Assembly: GCA_037039685.1 (NCBI GenBank)
Contig: JAWNGF010000002.1
Coordinates: 1,550,001 to 1,614,000 of the forward strand
From: Ceratobasidium sp. AG-K
Taxonomy: Eukaryota; Basidiomycota; Agaricomycetes; Cantharellales; Ceratobasidiaceae
Reading direction: 5' to 3'
Length of the DNA: 64,000 nt
Position 1 is the stretch's first letter. Each line of letters opens with the position of its first letter. The notes under the pieces are model-generated. The model was not told the origin of the DNA. It was given only the letters and a program-made list of their open reading frames with translations, and ran no database searches. Of this stretch, positions 21,424-32,821 are shown in pieces. Position numbers and translations under genes: made by a program.

Positions 21424-24237
21424 TTTGATGAATATGGGGGTGAGCTGGCAAGGGATGCTCGGATCTGGCCGACCTATGTCAAAGAGGCCGAAAATTGGGA
21501 TGAAGATATGGTTAATGGATGGAACAGGTGGGTTCTTTCCCCAACATCGTAACCGCTTGTCAATTTCGTCTCCAGGAGCCTAGATGTGATCCTCGGTACG
21601 TAGATACCATATCTGATCTACCAGTGGCTCACATCACGATAGTCTTCGTGAGTCGATTGTTTACCTTTAGACGTCTGACACAAACTTCGGCGAAATAGGC
21701 GGCGCTCTTTTCTGCCATCTCGACCGCGTGCGTGGGCTCTTCGCTCGGTGAAAATCTCTAATTTTATCCCCGCAGATTCGTGATTGAGAGTACCAAGAAC
21801 CTCAAACGGGATCCGTCGGAATCCGCCGCAGCGACCTTGCATGAAGTGTCCACCCTCCTGCGCACCATGGCGCAAGGCCAGATCGTCAACTCGACTGTCA
21901 GCGAGACCACCGAGTATGTTCCCTCGTTGGCTGCGGTATATGTCAACGGGCTATGGTTCTTGTCTCTGAGTCTGAGCGTATGCGTCTCACTTGTCGCGAT
22001 GCTCGCCAAACAGTGGTCATATTCTTACATGTCCGGCCGGACCGGTCAGCCGCACATTCAAGCCCGCCAGCGACAGCGCAGACTAGATGGGCTAGAACGA
22101 TGGAAGCTGCCTGAAATTTTGGCCTTCTTGCCCACTCTGATGCATTTGTCACTTGGTACGTCCGTCGCTTGGCCGCTATCGTGATCTCACCCCCGCATAG
22201 TTTTATTTTTCGTGGGACTAACCATCTACCTCTGGGATATCCATATCGGCGTTGCAATTCCGGTCTTGGTCATTACGGTGGTCACGGTGATTTTTTACGC
22301 AGTGACGACAATTCTTCCCCTCAGTAATGCGTACTGTCCATACAATACCCCGCTATCACGTTTGATCTATAACCTGCTTTTGTCATTTGACCGTTGCGGA
22401 TTCTTGGTCCCACAGTACGAGCCCGACTCTGCTCACGATCTTCGGGACGAAATAACCAGCCGGGCGCTCAGCTGGCTTATTACACATTCACAGGACGAAC
22501 AATCGGTGGACTTGGCGCTACAAGCCATCGCTGGAGCCGATCCGCGTATGCCAGTTGAACCACTCATCAGGTCGAACGTCGTCACTCGACTGGCGGCGAG
22601 GTTCTCAGGCTGCTTCAGCGTGGACCCCAAGAGCGGACTTGCTCGGCTGAGTGTGCGGGGTTGGCGGAGGTAGCCTCACTCTATGGACGCTCATTGACAT
22701 TTGTACTTTCGTATGCTCCCGATCAAGCTACCATCGCAAACGAACTAAAGGTTGCTACCGGCACCGCCGAGACAAGCGGCCGCTATTGATTGATGCGGGG
22801 TATAGGTGGTGAGTATGTTTATCTCCAAGGGGTTAGTGCCAACCATGTTTCAGTCTCAGGACCATCGAACTAGCGCGGGAAAATACCAATATTGCCGCGT
22901 ATGGGCTGGCAAGCATGGCTATGTGGCGAGAGTTCTGGGCACGGGTCGGATGGCCATGGCCCGATTCTTACCTCACGAATGCGTCTAGTATGCTACAGGC
23001 GTACATGGATGGCAAGGTCTTATTGCACCCGTCAACGGTCGTTACGTTAGTCCAGGCGATGGGCGTCGACGCCGCTCGGTGGCTCGGTCCCCGATCCCCG
23101 CGAGCCCGAGGCGTAGTGGCGATGATAATCGTACAACTCTTAGCCCACCAGCCCTCGCAATCTGCACGATCTGCAATTGCGCTCACACTTGCCTCGTTCG
23201 AGTTGGCCATTCAAGACTATCCTGGCGGAATCGGCAAGCCGAGCGCCGAATCTCGAATGCGTCGCGCTCAAGAGGTTATTCGGATGTATGAATCGGGGGC
23301 ATATCAACAGGAGGACGGTTCCAACGAGCTGTTGATGTTTGGTTTACTTGGTCTTTTGATCAACTTTAGGTCCTATCGCTTCGTAGACGAGCATATCGTG
23401 GCGATTGCGACTCGCCTTCAGGCAACTCTCAAGACAGATATTAACAATGCTTCACTCCCGTTTCTTCCACCTACCTTTGATCTCAACCAACACTTCGTTC
23501 ACGCAATCCAATTCCAGTTAGCTCCTTTGTCTGCGACGAGGGCGTACCTCGTGGGCGAGGAAGCTAGGGCCGCGCTGCTTAACATACTCACGGTCACCTC
23601 ACATCTCTGGGCGCACAACGAACAAGTCTATGTGATCCTGGCCAGGACGCTTTGCGACTCAGAGACAGAGACCCTACAGCGGAGCTGTCTGACCGCGATC
23701 AGCTCTCAATGGACGCATACACCTACCACCAAACTACTACGGGTCCTCTTTGACCAAGGAGCGTTTAGAAGGCTGATGAGCTTGATCGAGTCGAACCATC
23801 CTACCGTGTCCCCTATGGCCATGATCGCTTCATGGAAAATGGTTGCCAAAACTCTGGAGCTCACCGATGACGGCGCCTCTGAGCAAACAGACAGGCCTGT
23901 GTTTGATGCTCGACTTGCTCTCAAGTCGGTCAGGAATGATGGTCTGTTTTCGACTCTCGCTTCTCAGTTCAAACCTACAGACAACACCGAGGCTTCTATC
24001 GTTGGTCCTCATCACGTCGAAATGTGGTTTGAACCATTTGAAGCGCTCAGTCGTGAGTTCCCACATGAGATTGAGGAAAGCGATGTGCTCTCCCACATGG
24101 CCGAGTTTTACGAGTTGAATATAAAACGGGGTACCGCCAGGCCAGTAATGGCATCCGGGGAAAGCGAGTTATCTACAGCGGACAAGCTGAGAAGTTTGAG
24201 CATAGGCTGTAAAATTGAAACGCAATGGATAACTTGA
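21424..24237 (+). CDS. DUF6535-domain membrane protein, with two apparent frame breaks
   Basis: A member of the large DUF6535 family of Agaricomycetes (function unknown). First recognised exon 21424-21527 encodes FDEYGGELARDARIWP, then 21576-21595 (20 nt), a 5-nt microexon 21643-21647, 21699-21727, 21776-22155, and a long exon from 22201. These give the family signature LVFAALFSAISTAFVIES and four membrane segments (ending LPLSNAYCPYN). The long C-terminal region (to TGA at 24237) is helical and repeat-like, as in family members. Two frame changes occur without usable introns: near the C run at 22625-22628 and between about 22750 and 22770. An intron at 22808-22851 then joins the 440-codon last block. 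The true 5' end is unresolved. It is either a decaying gene or one hit by two base errors. Confidence 0.7.
21643..21647 (+). other. 5-nt microexon in the DUF6535 gene
   Basis: Five nucleotides (TCTTC) flanked by AG on the left (intron 21596-21642, 47 nt) and GTGAGT on the right (intron 21648-21698, 51 nt). Only with this exon does the protein read LVFAALFSA, the conserved DUF6535 first-helix motif. Skipping it would use a different phase and lose Val-Phe. Confidence 0.65.
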
Positions 24238-24777
24238 TCTTGGGTATGTGCACATTTTGATTTCTGGGTTGTTAACATGTAATATACTCGTCCTGCCGAC
24301 GCTTATTTGTAGACTTATAGCTTTGGTTTTTTACTTTGTATATTGTTTGTCGGCCAATGTTTGTATACCCTTGGAAGTCATCCGGTAATCAAGGGCGCAT
24401 ACGTCACAATGTACGCCCGTATTTTGTCAGCCTCTCATTTCCAGAAGGACGCTTTGGGTTTGAAACTGAATATCACTTGACCTCCCACGAGATCCCCCAT
24501 TTGGGCGCGACTATCATAGGGACCCATTTGAAACACTAGAGATACAAAAGTACGATCTGGCGCATCCGTCCGATACTTACCCTACTGATGAAGCGCAAGA
24601 TCACATCCCATCGCAAATACACTTACCAATAGACCAGGTTGGACCAGGTTCTTAGGTGGACGGACGCTTGCATATAGGAGGCGCAAACTCACGCCATCAG
24701 CATGTCTGACAAACCTTCGCTCGAACTAAGTTTATTACGTCTTAAGATAAGGATTGATGGCCGCGTCGAGTCTCGAC

Positions 24778-24886
24778 TGTGCGGGGACAGGAACATGGGA
24801 TCAACTGTGGGGTAGGACAGTGGGTGAGGATCGGGAATGACGTTGGCATCGGAACCGGGGCGACAAATAAAGCCCGACCGAGGCTC
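24778..24886. repeat. Direct repeat, right copy (downstream of DUF6535 gene)
   Basis: Partner of 20690-20810, about 4.1 kb away in the same orientation. The two copies bracket the DUF6535 gene. They may be remnants of promoter-proximal DNA from a tandem gene duplication, or long-diverged ends of a mobile unit. No terminal inverted repeats or target-site duplication were seen. Confidence 0.5.
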
Positions 24887-24902
24887 TCCATCACGGAAAC
24901 GG

Positions 24903-24944
24903 ACAGTGACTGGCAGTACTTTACAATGCCTTACCAGTCACTGT
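24903..24944. repeat. Perfect 11-bp inverted repeat
   Basis: ACAGTGACTGG at 24903-24913 and its exact reverse complement CCAGTCACTGT at 24934-24944, with a 20-nt spacer. It directly follows the right copy of the direct repeat. It could form a hairpin or be a palindromic binding site. Confidence 0.75.
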
Positions 24945-26734
24945 GAAATTTCAGCAGGGGATACGAGTAATTTACAAGGGCATGCCAAGGCTTGGTAATT
25001 TCTCGACGTGCCTGATAATCTCATATCTGTCTGACAAAGTACGACCAGACTGCACCCAAGTTCGTGATGTCTTTGTGTACTCCATTGTGTCAGGTCACCA
25101 TCATAAATAGCAATTATCCACCAAGATAACACTGGGATTCGGGTAATTGCATCGAATAACTGCTAGGGGAGAAGCGGCCTCAGAGTGTACTCATGAGTTG
25201 GTTTAGAGCAAAAACGTCCTTCATGTGCGTCGTCCATGACCTTAAATCGGCCCTACACAGTCAACTACTGAAACACTGATTTTCACTCCCAGGTTTACTT
25301 ATACCGGTGGACCAAGTTGCTTACCGGGAAGCGTAAATTTGAAGGAAGAATAGACGTAATACTTTGCACGAAGGAAAACAGGGAAAAGTCCGAAATGGCG
25401 CATATGATGGGTGGGCAGGTCCGTGTCTGCCACGTCTAGTGTGGCTTTGGAACAACATACCGTCTTCGCTAGCGCATCAACAATTCCAGGAATCATAGAA
25501 ATGAAATTAGCCCATCATACTGGACCCACTGCATACCTTGCGCCCCGGTGGATGGAAATCTATAGGCAGAGTCCACATCGATCCTCAGGATGTAGCCCAT
25601 CCCCCGCCTGCCATCTCATATTTGAACATTGGTGTCAACCCTTTTCACCTCGAGGTCTTATATCGGGCGCCCATAACCATCGCTTCCAAGTTGCCAACTC
25701 GCGTACTTGGGTTTAAACGGAAGGGGACGACAAAGCTTGCGCCTACGACCTAGGACTTCGCGATAGCCGAGAGAGGAGCTCCGGAATTTAATAATTGCGT
25801 AGTCACATACGTATCGACTGACCTAAAGAGCTGAACCAGACACACATGCCCTCTACGCCTGAAGCTACAAGTTGCTACTTATGACTGATACTCGCTCTTC
25901 GCATTGGCGGCCTGCGCTTTCACTTTTTATCAACAAGGCAAATTCGACGCGGTGCATCCGGCGTGAGGATTGTGAAACGTAAATGCGCGCTCTGGTTTCA
26001 ATTCCAACACCTTCGGTTGCTGATTATTCTTCAAGCGAATTTGGGAGCTCTCCCTGGTACCTCGGCTTGGCACTCTGACTACCGTCTATACATTATCGAT
26101 TCTCTGGTATTTACGCTTGGTTTTCAGCAAGGAACCTCGAATGAGGCGGCACTTGTCTTGTTTTCTGGTTATTGAGAGACCTTTGCTTGTAACGGAAATG
26201 TTTTAGGCTGTCGACAGCTTGAACCAGATATAGATAGACGCTAAAGTGCGTATACGTAAAGCATCCCCACTGCGGAAGTTAGAGGAGCTGGGTGGACGCA
26301 TGACTGTTATAGCTATTTCTACGTCCAATGGCCGAGAATCCCTAAAGTGCTACTATTGTGACACGCATCCAGTTCCCAGTATAACTGGGTCAGTGGACCC
26401 TGGGAGCTAATACACAATAACAGCCTTGATGTTCAGTGGCTTCAGAAGGATGACTACGATTGAAGCGCTCTAGTCGTGTTTCGATTGAGGCTGAATGACG
26501 CCCATTAATGACCGATATATATGCGCACCTACTAGACGGTTTCATAGCCATTACCTCAAGGTGGGGTTGCAGGTAATAAATGACTGGGTTCTCTCAGCAA
26601 CCAGGATCTTTTTTGCTGCCTCGCCAGCTACCTATTAAATATTTCTCATGCCTAGAAGCTTGACGAATGAAAGGATACTGCTGTAAAGCCTGACTAATCG
26701 CATTAGCAAGGAATGAAATGACACACACAAGCTA

Positions 26735-26761
26735 TTTTTTTTTTTTTTTTTTTTTTTTTTT
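26735..26761. repeat. 27-nt T homopolymer
   Basis: An uninterrupted run of 27 T, by far the longest homopolymer in the window, in gene-free DNA. Read on the minus strand it is an A tail, as left by retroposed transcripts, but no retroelement body or target-site duplication is recognisable next to it. Confidence 0.85.
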
Positions 26762-27338
26762 CTGTTTGGGAGAATTCGGCTTGTTGTGAATTCAGTGCCG
26801 AGTTAGTTGTAAGTGATGCGTTGAATGCATTTAGGACTAGCATGAAAAAGTTTGAAGTTTTGATAAAGAACGACGTGAACATCACCCTTCTAATTGGAAC
26901 TCGGGATCAAACCACTGTGGCGCCACTCCGTTGTTAGCAACCGGGCGGCTCGACGGGCCGTGAACACAAAAAGGGACAACGTGATGCCTTTGATGGTATT
27001 CCGTTCTGATTGGTGGAGTCGGAAGGAGCACAAGGGTCAGCAAGTTCACTTATGTTTGATGATGTAGGAAATATGCCTATCATATCCTCTGTCTTCCTGA
27101 AGCAATCGTCAAGTCCAGCTAAAAAACCCCGATTCTTTCCGTGTATTCAACGTGACCCACACCACACATGTTCGCAATGCTGGATTTAGTAACCAGATAG
27201 ACTTGGAAGCCAACTAAACTGGATAGCTTCGGAGCGTCGGTCCGCGCATCGCTAAGAAGCGCCGTCTTCCTTCCCCATATGTTCACCGACCACGTCGCGA
27301 AGGCTCATTAATTATAGATGTTCGCAAATGCAGAACAG

Positions 27339-27345
27339 TATAAAT
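27339..27345 (+). promoter_or_regulatory. TATA box of the rhamnogalacturonan acetylesterase gene
   Basis: TATAAAT 56 nt before the ATG at 27395, a normal core-promoter distance with a short leader. Confidence 0.5.
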
Positions 27346-27394
27346 TCTGCGCGCCCAAATACCGGCCTGCTAGTGAGCTCTCGTTTACTCGAAG

Positions 27395-28478
27395 ATGCGT
27401 TGTGCTATTGCTCTGCTGTCCCTCTCGGTCATTGTTTCTGCGGCAACCATCCCTGCGGGACAAGGGTCGAGCATTTTCGCCAAGCTCGTCCAGGCAGAGA
27501 GTCAACTGAAAAAAGGAATACTGAACACCTCGTACGTTCTTTCCGGTGACTCGACGACAGCAAATGGGTGAGTGTAGTATCCAGTCGCCCTGCATATATG
27601 CACTCATACCTACCTCCTCGCCACTGAAAACGCTAGAACCGTGCCAAACTCGGGTGGATGGGGCAATGGATTCTGCGCGAGTCTCGTTCCAGGCACTCCT
27701 TGCATCAACTGGGCCAGGGTACGCTTCAAACCTCCTCGTCGTGAAGGATCCTAACGTCCCGCCCCAGAACGGAGCAACGACTACCAGCTTCCGGAGCGGA
27801 GGCAATTGGAACCTTACCCTCGAATCCGCCAAATCCGAGGTTGCGAATGGACGCAAGACTTGGGTTACGATTCAATTCGGGCACAAGTGAGTACAAGCTT
27901 GAGCTCGTATGGGTGGCGTCATTGATGTTTGCCTAGTGATATGAAAGTAATGACGGCCGAGGCCATGGGTGCTAATTTGGCCACCTTTGTTGATGAAGTT
28001 CGGGCTGTCGGTGCAGAGCCGATTTTGATTACGTCCCTTACGAGGCGAAACTTCAATGCAGATAATGTGACGCTCAATGACACGCTCGGACCTTGGGCAA
28101 ATGGTAAGTTGGGTAATATAATTTCATATTGTGCTGATCGTCTTCCTGCAGCGACTACTTCCGTGTCGCAGGAGAAGAAAACCCATTTACTTGACCTCCA
28201 TAAGTGGTCAATGTGGTATGTTGAGAAGGTAGGACCGGATGCTGCCCACCGGCTTAATCGGCTCCCGGAAGATAACACCCATTTGAACACGAATGGCACT
28301 ACCGTATTTGGAAGGTATGTTGAGACGCGTGTGAGCTGAAATTGAGCGCTAAAACACGACGCGACTCGGCAGAATGGTTGCGGATTTGATGGCAGTCAAC
28401 TTGCTACCTGAACTCGGTCCAATTCTGCCCAATCTTTCGCTGTCCTTGCCCATTTGGACGGGTAGGCCGGTGTATTAA
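27395..28478 (+). CDS. Secreted rhamnogalacturonan acetylesterase (CE12, SGNH hydrolase)
   Basis: Six exons: 27395-27567, 27637-27718, 27768-27886, 27937-28103, 28152-28314, 28373-28478; all phases close exactly and give 269 aa, close to the family length. It removes acetyl groups from the rhamnogalacturonan I backbone of pectin. Visible features: an N-terminal signal peptide (MRCAIALLSLSVIVSAA), block I with the nucleophile Ser in LSGDSTTANG, the Gly/Asn oxyanion-hole region ARNGATT, QFGHND, and the catalytic Asp-His pair in EDNTHLN. Several N-glycosylation sequons are present. The C-terminus is short (IWTGRPVY). It points to plant cell wall degradation. No partner gene is adjacent; B-type cyclin follows on the same strand. 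Confidence 0.92.
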
Positions 28479-29143
28479 TTGAATCATGATTGATAATGTT
28501 TAACCGGGGTTCTTGACGTGATCGCCAGCTGTTGTATGTTTGTATGAAAAAAATAAAACGGAAAAAACAGGTGTTTTGCGCGTGTTTTCCTACGTAATAC
28601 GCGAGGTACAAAGTGTAAACCAGTCAAACAGTTGACATGTAACGAGTAGACACAAATGAAACAAGTTGTGCGTTGGCATTTTCTGTGCGCCAGATTGAGA
28701 TGTATGCGTGCAAGAAACGTCTGTGGTGCCGAGAGGACAAAGGTATGTGTACGGTGGCCATATTTGCGCGCTTGGCTTGTGCCCTGTTGAAAGAGCAGCG
28801 CCTGAGGCGGGAGGCGGAGTGAAATGACGTTGGGAAGTGAGGAACGGTCCCGTGATCAGACCCTGGGTACACACAGGAGCCCACTTTGTTCGAACGCAGC
28901 GTTCGTTCGTTCCTCGTTGACCACCGTGTCCTCGTCTGTGTTCGGCTTATTCTACTCGTCTTCTGCTCGCTGTCTCTTTCCTGTATAGTTGCATTCCCCA
29001 TTCCTGTTTACCTTTTGCTTCTGAGCGAGTCATCTGCACCACCACAACTCTCACGCAGGAACAAGGCTGCAGCCCGCGAGAGACGAACACGACAAGCAAC
29101 TGATTGCTTCCAGTAGCTACACCACACCCAACACGATTTCACG
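28479..29143. other. Intergenic; upstream region of the cyclin B gene
   Basis: About 660 nt. No family motif in the open frames of either strand. The 3' part is pyrimidine-rich and is probably the leader of the cyclin transcript. Confidence 0.45.
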
Positions 29144-30858
29144 ATGGCACAGAATCTCCGAGTACGTCCTGTTGTCCATGTTGGACGTTCTCAGGGTCTG
29201 ATTGGCTAACCACATGGCTCTTCCAGTCCCGCCATGCTACTCGAAATTCAACTGCTCAAAATGGCCCTGCGCGCGTCAAGCTAGCTGGCCCCGACGAGAA
29301 CGCCAACCGATTTGCTGCAAACAACGGAGCCAAGGCCGCTCTCGGAGCTCAAAACGCCGGTACACAACGCCGAGTTGCCCTCAACGACCTCTCCAACAAC
29401 GCCAAGAAGGCCAACACTGGCAAGAACATCCTCGGAAAGGTCGCAGCTGCCGTCACTGCTACCGCTGGCACCCAGCGTGTCCCCCTCCAGCAAAAGGGCG
29501 CTCGTCAAGCGCTCTCGGGAAGCACCAGCGCTCCAGCTGTTGCTCAGCGCCCAACCCGCGCCTCGTCCCACAACGAGAATGAACGCCCGGCCATTGCCCC
29601 TCTCCCGAAACGCGGGCCGCTTCGGAGGGCCCAAACCGAGGTCATAGCGCCGGCGCCCGCACCTGTCGATTATGAGATGGAGGTTGAGCAGGCAATCGAG
29701 GTTGACACGGAGATTGAGGTCGCCCCCATTGAACGTGTGCCCTCACCTGTTACCGAAGAAGTTTATGAAGAAGAAGATACGATGGACGCCGACGAGTACG
29801 ATCCCGAAGACTGGCTGTACCTCAGCCCTGACCGACTAGCTCGCTCCGAAGCTCAGGTCAACGCTATCCGCGACACTTTCAAGGATGAGGTTGATGAATG
29901 GGATACCACCATGGTGTCGGAGTATGCCGATGAGATCTTTGCCTACATGGAGTCGATGGAGGTGCGTTCAGCTTACTTTTTTGTTTGAGCTACACTAACG
30001 GATTCACAGGCCCAGTGCATGCCCAACCCCGACTACATTTCTGGCCAGACCGAAATTGAATGGTCGATGCGCACTACCCTGGTTGACTGGTTGATGCAAG
30101 TCCACATGCGTTATCACATGTTGCCCGAGACTCTTTGGATCGCGATCAACGTTGTTGACCGTTTCTTGTCCAAACGAGTAGGTGCTCTGTGTAGCGTTGT
30201 TGTGCCTCGTTGACCCCCGTTGTCTAGGTTGTCTCACTCATCAAGTTGCAGCTTGTGGGTGTCACCGCAATGTTCATTGCTGCCAAGTACGAGGAGATCC
30301 TTGCCCCTCCGTGGATGAGTTTGTCTTCATGACAGAACGCGGCTACGAGCGTGACGAGATCCTCAAGGGCGAGCGCATCATTCTCTCGACCCTCGACTTC
30401 AACGTCTCGAGCTACTGCTCCCCCTATTCTTGGTGCCGTCGCATCAGCAAGGCCGACGACTACGACATTCAGACCCGTACTCTGAGCAAATTCTTGATGG
30501 AGATGACGTTGCTTGACCACCGTTTCCTGCGCGCAAGGCCCAGCCTCGTTGCCGCTATTGGCATGTACTCGGCTCGCAAAATGCTCGGAGGCGAATGGGT
30601 ACGTATTATTTCCTAAACATTCGATCCCTTACTAACTCTAACATGTTACAGACTGAACCATTTGTCTTCTACTCTGGCTTTGCCGAGGATCAGCTCCGCG
30701 CTGGTCATGAACTCATTCTGGAGCGCCTGGTCGACCCCGCGTTCGAGTCCCTCTATGTCTGTCGCAAGTACGCCAACAAGAAATTCCTCAAGGCCAGTGT
30801 CTACGCACGCGAATGGGCCAAGACCAACTACCAACCCGAGGCTGAAATGGCCGCCTGA
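29144..30858 (+). CDS. G2/mitotic B-type cyclin, with one apparent 1-nt deletion
   Basis: Exons 29144-29161, 29227-29961, 30010-30177, 30228-30598, 30652-30858. It is the regulatory partner of Cdk1 at mitotic entry. The N-terminus carries a destruction box (RVALNDLSN, about residues 54-62), followed by an acidic linker. The cyclin box has MRTTLVDWLMQVH, FLSKRVVSLIKLQLVG and AAKYEEI; the C-terminal cyclin fold follows with DEILKGERIIL. In exon 4 the frame breaks near 30303-30310: GAG ATC CTT GCC CC runs into TCC GTG GAT, one base short of the universal EEILAPSVDEF. Exon 4 is 371 nt where 372 would keep frame; with it the protein would be about 499 aa. A mitotic cyclin is normally essential, so a base error is the simplest explanation. 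Confidence 0.9.
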
Positions 30859-32001
30859 ACCGTGTCTCACCACGTGACTTGGAGACTGATTACACACATG
30901 GACAATTGTTCAGCTCCCAAATGTTGATTTATGTCCACTCATGCCAAACTCATGTCACTCGCTTTTTGGTCTGCGACTCATCTTTAGTCTGTTCTTCGCA
31001 CACATTCTGTTTGTTTTGTTTTTAGCCCATTTGCCCCGCGGACTCCTTTATTTGTTTTGTTCAATTCCGCATGCTCTCTTTTGGTCTTTATTTTTGGCTT
31101 TTGGGCGCCGTCATTCTCATCACTGTTTGCGTATCTTTCACTGGCTGTCATTGTTTTCCTCCCCTTGAGCTGCATTTATTTCATTACATTGGTTCATTCC
31201 ATTTGCCGAGTCGCTTAGCGATCAACCTTGCTCGACTACGACCGGCACCCATGCGTTCATTTGACTACTAACTGCGCCGAGATAAACTTCTGTATTGTGC
31301 TAGACACTGCTATGTCCCTCGTGCCAATATGCATTTGCCTTTTGCGTTAAACTTACTTTAATAATCGTTTAAAACTGCTTTCGTTATTTATGTCCGGCTT
31401 GATGGTCTTTATATATCCTTGTCTTGCGCACTGGTAGCATGGTCTCAACGCGAGTGTGTTTGAGTCCGGTTCGAGTGCCGCAAGTCAACCTCGACCAATA
31501 GGTGTCCGAAAAACGGCGTCAAGATGGACTCGTAAGAACCTATCGGCACTGGATCACACTGTGTTTGGACAGCAGCGTTGACTTTTACCGACGGGACTCG
31601 TGCGAATTGGGCAATTGACATACAGCACACAATGCTGGCGACAAGGTCTAAGGACGCAGAGAAGACTGTACTAGTACTAGTACAGCTGAAACACACAGTT
31701 TACCAATGAGTTTGGATGAGCACCTCGATGCAAAAGGAGTAGAACTCTACGATCTCCTCCTAAGCATCATAGTATAGGCTATCACTGCCTATTGTAGACG
31801 CATAATACCGGCCCAAGTGATCTGGCCCAAGTGGTGTCGCATGGAGGCTTGATCAACAATGCCAAACATTAGCTCTTTCATCCCGACTGGCCCAATTCGA
31901 ACACGCCAACGGCATACGCCGCTTTCCGAGTCCGTCTCGATGGACGCTATGGTATAAGAGGATAGACTCTACCAAGGCTGAAACCATCGCCTCCCTCGAG
32001 C
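30859..32001. other. Intergenic; T-rich 3' flank of cyclin B
   Basis: About 1.1 kb. The first 400 nt are T-rich and produce hydrophobic frames that I regard as non-coding. No tRNA or other RNA gene recognised. Confidence 0.45.
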
Positions 32002-32560
32002 ATGATATCCTCTCGCTCCTCAGCCAGCATCTCTAAGTCCCGTTCCACTCTCGCTGCTCGAATGGCATTGTTGTCCCAGGTACGACAATAAGTTCCTTTT
32101 TGTTTTCTCGGGACTAATCAATCTATTCTCAGATCATCATGCCCAAGCCGACTATCCCCAGCGCTGGTCCCCGCACCGCATACATGCTCAAAAAGGGACG
32201 CCGTTCAAGTGTCAAGAGCGGGGCCGCCCGTATCTCGGCAGAGCGTCGGTTTGTGAAGGGTTTGGGGTACATACGCGCGGATGCGACGCCTTTGAGACCC
32301 CGCAGTTCCAAATCCTGTGGTTCGAACAGTGTTTCGCGTGTTTCGATGCGAATGGAGCCAATGGACCTTGAGGTACGCTTGCTATATGCAGAGCTAGTAG
32401 AAGGATTAGACTAATCTTTTCTTAGATCTGTTCCAAACTTGTGACGATGAGCGCTCCCGGCCTCTTGGATAATGCCCACGGCTCCTCCTCGTACAAAGTT
32501 CCGGGATTGTACGACCACCCGCGCTACCCTTCGACTCTCGCTCCTCTTTTTCAAATTTGA
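32002..32560 (+). CDS. Small Ser/Arg-rich protein (150 aa), unknown
   Basis: Three exons 32002-32079, 32133-32372, 32426-32560 with two 53-nt introns; every exon length is a multiple of three and the frame closes on TGA. The N-terminus is Ser-rich and basic (MISSRSSASISKSRS), followed by MPKPTIPSAGP, RRSSVKSGAARIS and a C-terminus rich in Tyr/Pro/Leu (YDHPRYPSTLAPLF). RRSS and similar sites could be kinase targets. No membrane segment, no signal peptide and no named domain. A TATA-like GGTATAAGAG lies about 50 nt upstream. The clean three-exon model is the main support. Confidence 0.55.
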
Positions 32561-32821
32561 TTTACTGCTCCTACCTAAATTTGCTTCTATCTATCCGAAA
32601 GTAGTCGTAATCTGATAGCTACATGTTTTGTTTCTTTGGGGTTGGTTTTGTTGCGCTTTCTCGTCTGCATATGTACCACATTGTATTGGGATATCTAAAA
32701 ACTCGTAAGGTCTCAACGTGAATAGCGGTGCTGGGAGTCTCCTGAGCGATGAACCTTACAAAGCGATATCTCTACTATAATTGAATTCATAACTACGCCC
32801 GAAGCTAGTGCAAGCCCAACT

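Larger units (their letters stand above)
24238..27338. other. Long stretch without genes
   Basis: About 3.1 kb. Frames are short and show no motifs, and there is no consistent splicing. It contains the right copy of the direct repeat, a perfect inverted repeat and a 27-nt T run, each listed separately. It may be old duplicated or transposon-derived DNA too decayed to read. Confidence 0.45.

Noticed and set aside
25440..25560. Minus-strand MQWVQYDG reminiscent of the DM9 MEWV motif
   Set aside because: Eight residues only, with no other DM9 segment in the expected order upstream or downstream.
29281..29634. 117-codon minus frame inside the cyclin B gene
   Set aside because: Antisense shadow of the Ala/Asn-rich N-terminal region of the cyclin.
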